The notes under the pieces were generated by a model. That model made no database searches. It was given only the letters and a program-made list of their open reading frames with translations, and was not told the DNA's origin. DNA of 64,000 bases from Larkinella terrae (GTDB lineage: Bacteria > Bacteroidota > Bacteroidia > Cytophagales > Spirosomataceae), in assembly GCF_009668025.1 (NCBI RefSeq), contig NZ_WJXZ01000014.1, positions 1,136,448 through 1,200,447 of the forward strand, given 5' to 3'. The position numbers and the translations under genes are program-made. Of the stretch, positions 58,222 through 64,000 are shown piece after piece (the first letter of the stretch is position 1; the number at the start of each line of letters is the position of its first letter).

Positions 58222-59586
58222 ATGAAATTCGTTCTGTATTCGATTGCACTTCTCCTCTTTTCACTGGGTATGCAGGCCCAAACCACAGTCAATCGCGATC
58301 CGGTTATTGCCCGGATGGTCAGCGAAATATCGGCCGATAGCCTGCGGGCGCACGTCACCAGACTCGTCAGTTTCGGAACGCGGCACACCATGAGCAGCGT
58401 GGCGCCCCAGCGCGGGTTGAGCGCGGCCCGGCAGTGGGTTTTGAGCCGGTTTCAGCAGTACGCCAAACAATCGGGCGGGCGGCTGACCGCGCAAATCGAC
58501 ACCTGGACGCTGCAACCCGACGGCAAACGCGTCGATGTGCCGACGCAAATGGGCAACGTAATGGCGACGCTCAAAGGCACCGACCCCAACGACGACCGGA
58601 TTTTTCTGGTGAGCGGCCACATCGACAGCCGCGTGACCGACGTCATGAACCGCACGGCCGATGCGCCGGGCGCCAACGACGACGGTTCGGGGACGGCCGC
58701 CGTGATTGAACTGTGCCGCGTGATGAGCAAGGTCCCGTTTCCGGCTACCATTGTTTTCGTGACGGTTTGTGGGGAGGAGCAGGGTTTGCTGGGAGCCAAT
58801 CACCTGGCGCAGCGGGCCAAAGACGAAAAGTGGAACCTGGAAGCCCTGCTGAACAACGACATTATGGGTTCAAACAATAGCCCCGATACGCGAGTTACCG
58901 ACAACACGCGGGTGCGGGTGTTTAGCGAGGGGTTGCCCGGCTACCAAACCGATTCACTGGCAGCCAACATCCGGCAATACGGTTTGGAGAACGACGGAAA
59001 ATCCCGGCAACTGGCGCGGTATACCAAAGAAGTCGGGGAGCGGTATGTCGATCAACTGGAAGTGGTGATGGTGTACCGGAATGACCGGTTTTTGCGCGGG
59101 GGCGATCATACGCCGTTCGTGACGCGCGGTTTTCCGGCGGTGCGGATTACGGAGATGAACGAAAATTTTGCCCACCAGCACCAGGATTTGCGGACGCAGG
59201 ACGGCGTGGAATATGGCGACTACGTGAAGTTCATGGACTTTGATTACCTCCGGAAAAATACCGCCATGAATCTGGCGGTGTTGGCAAATCTGGCGAAAGC
59301 CCCATCAATGCCGCAGAACGTGACGGTCGAAGCGCGGAATCTGACCAATTCCACCAGTTTGTTCTGGCAGGCGCCGAAGGCCGGGGGATCGGCCGGACGG
59401 AAAATTAAAGGGTATTATGTGCTGATGCGGGAAACGTACTGGCCGTTCTGGCAAAAGAAATTTTTTACGGACAAAGTGGGCCTGACGCTGCCGTATTCAA
59501 AAGACCATTATTTTTTTGCGGTTCAGGCCGTTAGTGAAGATGAAAACGAGAGTTTGCCGGTGATTCCGCGCCCGAGTTTGCGGTGA
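58222..59586 (+). CDS. Secreted M28-family zinc aminopeptidase
   Basis: 454 residues with a signal peptide (MKFVLYSIALLLFSLGMQAQ). Zinc and catalytic residues of M28 peptidases: H and D in SGHIDSR, D in GANDDGSGTAA, paired glutamates in CGEEQGLLGANHLA, D in LLNNDIMGSNN, and the last histidine in NENFAHQHQDLRT. A C-terminal fibronectin-like segment (NSTSLFWQAPKAGGSAGRKIKGYYVLMRET) follows. It removes N-terminal amino acids from peptides in the periplasm or outside. It closes the three-gene operon. Confidence 0.92.
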   Translation: MKFVLYSIALLLFSLGMQAQTTVNRDPVIARMVSEISADSLRAHVTRLVSFGTRHTMSSVAPQRGLSAARQWVLSRFQQYAKQSGGRLTAQIDTWTLQPDGKRVDVPTQMGNVMATLKGTDPNDDRIFLVSGHIDSRVTDVMNRTADAPGANDDGSGTAAVIELCRVMSKVPFPATIVFVTVCGEEQGLLGANHLAQRAKDEKWNLEALLNNDIMGSNNSPDTRVTDNTRVRVFSEGLPGYQTDSLAANIRQYGLENDGKSRQLARYTKEVGERYVDQLEVVMVYRNDRFLRGGDHTPFVTRGFPAVRITEMNENFAHQHQDLRTQDGVEYGDYVKFMDFDYLRKNTAMNLAVLANLAKAPSMPQNVTVEARNLTNSTSLFWQAPKAGGSAGRKIKGYYVLMRETYWPFWQKKFFTDKVGLTLPYSKDHYFFAVQAVSEDENESLPVIPRPSLR

Positions 59587-59802
59587 GAATTGGAACCCAA
59601 AACCAAGTTTGGCCGATCAGAAATTTGGGAAAAGAAAGCATTGACGCAACATTTTTGCCGTTTTGCACGTACAGTAAAAGAGAAAAATCCGGCTTTTAGG
59701 CAATAAATTTACGAGCTGAGCATTTTTTTTGTAGATTTCGTTCACAACGGTCATCTCATCCAATCACACTAAAACAGTTACCTCACAAAAACCTGACAAT
59801 CT

Positions 59803-60270
59803 ATGAAGCGTTTACTTTATTTAATTAGCGTAGTGGTGTTTGCGGCTGGCCTGAACTCATGTAACAAGAGCAGCGACCCGGCACCCGATCCGGTCGTAGG
59901 AAAATGGGAGTTAAGCCGGATTCGTTTCAGCGGCTATGCCACCCCTTACACGTCGTTGAACGGTGATGAAGCTCCTGATGCTTACGGGATTAAAAACTCG
60001 TTGACCATCAATAATGATAAGTCTTTTGCCGGAAAAAGTACCAGTAATGGTCGAATTGCGGACTATAAAGGTACCTGGGATGTAGCAAGTACCAAATTGA
60101 ATCTGAAATACGACGATGGGGATAGCGAAACGCTAAACCTGGATACCAGCGGTCAACCGAATTTGTTGCTGACGGATGCGTTTTCGGCGGTCGATTCGCT
60201 ACAGAATCCGACGACCAAGAAGATCGAAGCCGTACCGTTCAAGTATCAGTTTATTTACGAAAAGCAGTAA
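59803..60270 (+). CDS. Lipocalin-like lipoprotein (155 residues)
   Basis: Signal MKRLLYLISVVVFAAGLNSC with lipobox cysteine at residue 20. The body is beta-rich: VVGKWELSRIRFSG, NSLTINNDKSFAGK, DYKGTWDVASTKLNLKYDDGDSETL, FKYQFIYEKQ. The GKWELS start and GTWDVA strand match the lipocalin-like domain common in Bacteroidota lipoproteins. Ligand unknown. Monocistronic with a terminator 24 bp after the stop. Confidence 0.8.
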   Translation: MKRLLYLISVVVFAAGLNSCNKSSDPAPDPVVGKWELSRIRFSGYATPYTSLNGDEAPDAYGIKNSLTINNDKSFAGKSTSNGRIADYKGTWDVASTKLNLKYDDGDSETLNLDTSGQPNLLLTDAFSAVDSLQNPTTKKIEAVPFKYQFIYEKQ

Positions 60271-60294
60271 CAAACCTGCGCTTTCCCGTTTTTC

Positions 60295-60327
60295 AAACCC
60301 CCGACGGGAGTTGGGGGTTTCTTTTTA
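60295..60327 (+). terminator. Terminator after the lipocalin-like gene
   Basis: AAACCCCC (60295-60302) and GGGGGTTT (60313-60320) with a ten-base loop and the T-run CTTTTTA. Confidence 0.85.
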
Positions 60328-60419
60328 GAGTTATTTCGCAGAGTTCAGCAGAGAAAAAAGGAGTTGAGCGGAGTTTATATTTTCTCCGCTTACCTCCGCG
60401 AAATAACCCTTTTTAAATC

Positions 60420-63400
60420 TCACTCTACCGGTTTTACATTGTCATCCGACACCCGGTCGATCAGCTTGTTGTACGGATCGATGCCCGCCTTGGCCGGTTT
60501 GCCTTTCACAACGAATTCGAGCGTGTGCGTACCCGGCGCTAACCACTGCTTTTTGAGGTAAAGTGGCACTTTTTCGGTCATGCCTTTCTTGTTTTTAGCA
60601 TCGGCCGCAAAAATCCCGATTTCGATCAGGTCCTTCGCCTTGCCCACGCCGGTTTCCTTCCCCGCCTTGTCGTAATACAGTTTCTTGGTCTGCACCGTCA
60701 TCTTCACTTTGTACTGGTCGTTTTTTAACGGTTCGGCTTTGGCCTCCGTAATGCGGTTTTCGTAAAGCGTAATTTTCTCGAAATTGTCGGTCAGGAAATA
60801 CTGTAACGAATCCGGCGTGGCCGATTTGATGTAGCTGTACCAGTCGCGGCTGGTCGTAAACGGCGCTTTTTGCTGGAACGCGTCGCGCTGAATGTACGCT
60901 TTGAAAGCCCGATTGAGCCGTTCTTCACCGATGTAATCCTGCAGGGCAAACAACACGACCGAGCCTTTATCGTACCAGACATACGCCCGCGTGTCGTTGT
61001 CGAGGAGCGTTTCCTCGAATTTGTCTTCCGACGAGCGCCCGCGCAAATACCGGTCGAGGCTGTACTTGAGCCGTGATTGCATGATGTTGTCGCCATAAGT
61101 CTTTTTCAACACCATCAACGACGAATACTCCGCCATCGACTCCGAAATCTGGTTGGCCCCGCGCGTGTTGCTCGGCATCACCTGGTGGCCCCACCACTGG
61201 TGCGCGACTTCGTGAGCGGTTACGTAATAGGCATAATCAGTTTTGTCGGGATCGCGGAAATCGCCCACCCAGCCGAAACTTTCGGCGTACGGCACGGTAT
61301 TTGGGAACGACTGCGCAAAGCTGGCGTATCGCGGGAACTCCATGATCCGCATCTGCCGGAATTGGTACGGACTGAAATTGGCGTTGTAATAATCCATTGA
61401 CGCCTTCACGGAGTTGACGTACCGGTCGATGTTCCGTCCGTGCGTCGGGTGGTGATAGACTTCAATGTTGACGGTTTTGCCGTCGGGCGCTTTCCAGACG
61501 TCGCGTTTAACAGCATACCGCGCCGAACTGACGTTCATGAAATAGGCGATGGGGGCGTCCATTTTGTACTGGTAATACTTGCGGCCGTTGGCGGTCCATT
61601 CCTTTTGCAGGTAACCCGGCATAATGGCAATCTGGTCCGGCGCGGTGCTAACGGTGCCTTCAAATGTAATCCAGTCGCCATCCTGCGTAAACAGAAAATT
61701 GCTCCGGCCCCAGGCGTCGGTGTAGGGCGGTTGCTGGTATTGCTTGATGGGTAAACCGAATTTTTTGCGGTATTTATCGCTCGTCAGTTCGCCATTGGGA
61801 TTGTAGCCAAAAGACGGGAAAATGCCGGTGTCGAAAAACGTGCCGTTATACACCAGCTCCCGGTTCAAACCGCCGTTGGTGAAACCCTTCGGTTGGGCGA
61901 CAATGGTGATTTCCAGGCGGGCCGTGTCGCCGGGCTGGAGGGTGCGGGGCAGTTTGTAAATGTAATACCGGAAAACCGTGTCCTTGAGCAGAATTTGCGG
62001 GTTCTGGCCATCGATCAGCAGCTTTTGGGTTTTGGGGTGATTGTATTCCGGCGAGCTGAACAGCAGATGGAGCGAATCCAGCGGGCGGGCGGTTTTGTTG
62101 ACCAGCGTGTAACGGCCGTTGGCGGTCACTTTTCGTTCTTCCGGCACAATGTCAATCGTGACTTTGAGGTCCGTAATTTTCGGATGCGCAACCCGCTCGT
62201 AGCGGCTGTATTTTTTTTCGTAATCGGCCTGTAACTCCCGGGTTTCGTCGGCGGTAAGGTACTTGTTCAGCACACTGACGTTGTAGTAAATATATGCTCC
62301 CGACCCGACCCAGATGAGCAGAAAAACCGCTAAGGCCGTGGCTGATGGTTTGTTGAATCGCCGTTTCGCCAGCCGCCAGCGGGTTTTCAGGTCGCTTTCG
62401 CTGCCCCGGTTCCAGAACAGATTGCCGACGACAAGCAGCGCAAAGCCGAACGCCAGCCAGTAGAGGTTGAACCAGAACAGCGGTTTCAGGAAATGGCCAA
62501 AACCGTTCATGTCCGAAATCCGGTAGCCGGGCGTGTAACTGTAGAAAAACAGGTTATAATCGAGTTCGGCGAAGTTCCGCAGGGCCACCATCACCACCCA
62601 GACTCCAACCGTAATGATGTGTCCCGTAAACTTGCTGTTTACCATGATGTGGACGAAAAACGCCAGCATCAGCAGTTGGAGGTACTCCGGAAACTCGATC
62701 AGGTACAGATCCGTGAAGTATTGCCCGAAGTCGTATTCAAAATACCCTTTGACGGTTTGGTTTAATACCCCGCTGACAATCACCAGATTAACCAATAAAA
62801 AACAGATCACGGCCAGCGCCAGAAACTTCGATCCGTAGGTGACCCAGTTCGGAATTGGCAACGCATCGGAAATATTGTCGAAATGCACGGCTTTGTCGCG
62901 GTGAACGCTCTCGCCGGTATAGAAAATGATCAGAATAAAGACGAACAGAATGTAATCGAAATCTTTGACTTCAATCATGTAATAGGTCGTCGGCAGCGAG
63001 CGGGTGCCCATAATCTGGTCGGCAAACCAGCCATCCAGAAACAGAAACAACACGCCCCCCATCAGAATCACCAGAAAATATACGTCTTTGATGATGTTGC
63101 CGAACTCCAGTTTCGTCAGCCGGAACAGGTGGCCGAAATAGGCGCCACTGGTGTAGATTTTCTCGGCCACAGGCAGGGTCGTGAGCGGTTTTGTATTTGT
63201 AACGACGGCTTCGGCTTTCGACTTTTTACCCAACTTAACAGCCAGAAATCGCTGAAAATCAAACCGAAACAGCGTGAAAAGCAAGGTTGCCAAACCGATG
63301 CCGCCCCACAAAAGCCGGTTCAGCAATACGTTGCCTTCCAGCGCGGCATGGAGTTCGTTCTGCTCGGCGGGTGTCCAATATTTGGTCGCGTTGGTAAAGG

Positions 63401-64000
63401 TGTTGAGCGCAAATGGATCGAGCAGATCGACGATGTCCTTGTTTTCCAGGTCCGACGCCAGCGTGATGCCGAGTAAATAACCAATGAACAGCAGCAAACT
63501 CCCGGCATACGTCACAAACACATTGCGCGTTAACGCAACCAGACTGAAAAACAGGCTTCCGGTGAAGAAAACCGTCGGAATGACAAACACCAGCATCGGC
63601 TGCACGTAATCCCACAGCCGGATGGGACCGTAGCGTTCGACGTTGTCGGCCAGATTCAAAACCGGTCCCAGCAGCGATCCGAGCGCAATACCGAAGCAGG
63701 TGCAACCCATGATCCCGATCAGGATGATGAACGAACCCAGGTACCGACCGAGCAGATAGCCGCGTTCGCTGATGGGGTAGGAGAAGAAATAGGCGCGGGT
63801 ATTGTGTTCAATGTCGCGGTAAACCGGTACGCCCATGACTGCCGAACTCAGCATCGTGGCAAAAATACTCGTCAGTATCAGCAGGTAGGAAATGGCGTAC
63901 GGCGAGTTGACATTCGCCTTTTCGGAAGCCGGTCCGTTGCCGTAAATCAGAATGAGAAAGGTGTACAGAAACAGCAGAAAACCATAGAGATAGGTAGCCG
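60420..64000 (-). CDS. ABC-2-type permease fused to M1-family aminopeptidase, N-terminus cut by window edge
   Basis: The frame is open to base 64000, so the visible part is about 1190 residues. N-terminal two thirds: some 12 membrane helices in two ABC-2-permease-like halves (visible start TYLYGFLLFLYTFLILIYG, later VYRDIEHNTRAYFFSYPISERGYLLGRYLGSF). C-terminal third (about from VAHPKITDLKVTIDIVPE): an M1 peptidase with HEVAHQWWGHQVM and SESMAEYSSLMVLKK as zinc motifs and YAESFGWVGDF in place of the usual GAMEN-type motif. This permease-aminopeptidase fusion is known in Bacteroidota. The ATPase gene is expected just upstream, outside the window. Confidence 0.9.
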   Translation of the reverse strand, partial: ATYLYGFLLFLYTFLILIYGNGPASEKANVNSPYAISYLLILTSIFATMLSSAVMGVPVYRDIEHNTRAYFFSYPISERGYLLGRYLGSFIILIGIMGCTCFGIALGSLLGPVLNLADNVERYGPIRLWDYVQPMLVFVIPTVFFTGSLFFSLVALTRNVFVTYAGSLLLFIGYLLGITLASDLENKDIVDLLDPFALNTFTNATKYWTPAEQNELHAALEGNVLLNRLLWGGIGLATLLFTLFRFDFQRFLAVKLGKKSKAEAVVTNTKPLTTLPVAEKIYTSGAYFGHLFRLTKLEFGNIIKDVYFLVILMGGVLFLFLDGWFADQIMGTRSLPTTYYMIEVKDFDYILFVFILIIFYTGESVHRDKAVHFDNISDALPIPNWVTYGSKFLALAVICFLLVNLVIVSGVLNQTVKGYFEYDFGQYFTDLYLIEFPEYLQLLMLAFFVHIMVNSKFTGHIITVGVWVVMVALRNFAELDYNLFFYSYTPGYRISDMNGFGHFLKPLFWFNLYWLAFGFALLVVGNLFWNRGSESDLKTRWRLAKRRFNKPSATALAVFLLIWVGSGAYIYYNVSVLNKYLTADETRELQADYEKKYSRYERVAHPKITDLKVTIDIVPEERKVTANGRYTLVNKTARPLDSLHLLFSSPEYNHPKTQKLLIDGQNPQILLKDTVFRYYIYKLPRTLQPGDTARLEITIVAQPKGFTNGGLNRELVYNGTFFDTGIFPSFGYNPNGELTSDKYRKKFGLPIKQYQQPPYTDAWGRSNFLFTQDGDWITFEGTVSTAPDQIAIMPGYLQKEWTANGRKYYQYKMDAPIAYFMNVSSARYAVKRDVWKAPDGKTVNIEVYHHPTHGRNIDRYVNSVKASMDYYNANFSPYQFRQMRIMEFPRYASFAQSFPNTVPYAESFGWVGDFRDPDKTDYAYYVTAHEVAHQWWGHQVMPSNTRGANQISESMAEYSSLMVLKKTYGDNIMQSRLKYSLDRYLRGRSSEDKFEETLLDNDTRAYVWYDKGSVVLFALQDYIGEERLNRAFKAYIQRDAFQQKAPFTTSRDWYSYIKSATPDSLQYFLTDNFEKITLYENRITEAKAEPLKNDQYKVKMTVQTKKLYYDKAGKETGVGKAKDLIEIGIFAADAKNKKGMTEKVPLYLKKQWLAPGTHTLEFVVKGKPAKAGIDPYNKLIDRVSDDNVKPVE

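Overview
The window reads as chromosomal DNA of a Bacteroidota bacterium of the order Cytophagales, most like the Spirosoma/Larkinella group. This is inferred from two SusC/SusD pairs, a permease-M1 aminopeptidase fusion, a DUF6934 gene, lipoproteins with S-C lipoboxes, weak ribosome binding sites, and roughly 50-55% GC by eye. I see no rRNA, tRNA, CRISPR array, prophage or intact insertion sequence.

Layout. 1-5030: a TonB-dependent receptor cut at its very C-terminus, a DNA photolyase and a stand-alone nuoH. 5087-13995: an rhlE helicase converging on oxyR, then a redox block: ferrochelatase, OsmC, a DUF4242 protein, two tiny secreted proteins, an orphan LuxR-type response regulator, a di-heme cytochrome c, and an ahpC-ahpD operon of the mycobacterial three-cysteine type. 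OxyR keeps Cys199 and Cys208. 14382-14522 is a free-standing 46-residue gene with its own terminator.

14842-31889 (minus strand) is a polysaccharide utilisation locus: SusC, SusD, a secreted protein with a flavinylation-like motif, a secreted FAD oxidoreductase, a secreted helical-barrel glycosidase-like protein, a sodium symporter, a GH2 enzyme and a second FAD oxidoreductase. A divergent LacI-type repressor (32215) and twin palindromic operators (32103-32138) probably control it. An AT-richer two-gene plus-strand cassette (DUF6934 plus a 50-residue protein) interrupts it. A second SusC/SusD pair (33740-38635) is followed by a PhnZ-like diiron oxygenase.

38718-64000 is mixed: a BlaI repressor with an M56 peptidase that carries C-terminal POTRA-like domains, an EamA exporter, an NmrA-like protein, a beta-helix carbohydrate-binding lipoprotein, a flavin reductase, a PEBP protein, a HepT/MntA toxin-antitoxin pair, secreted propeller oxidoreductases (one fused to a cupredoxin), a frameshifted csaA, a sensor kinase, an Rrf2/YwnB-like pair with matching operators, an M28 peptidase operon, a lipocalin-like lipoprotein, and the permease-M1 aminopeptidase fusion cut by the right edge.

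Two non-gene patterns stand out. The heptamer AAAACCG/CGGTTTT is far commoner than composition predicts and falls in more than one codon phase. Several intergenic gaps, including both susC-susD gaps, hold hairpins built from tandem short repeats.
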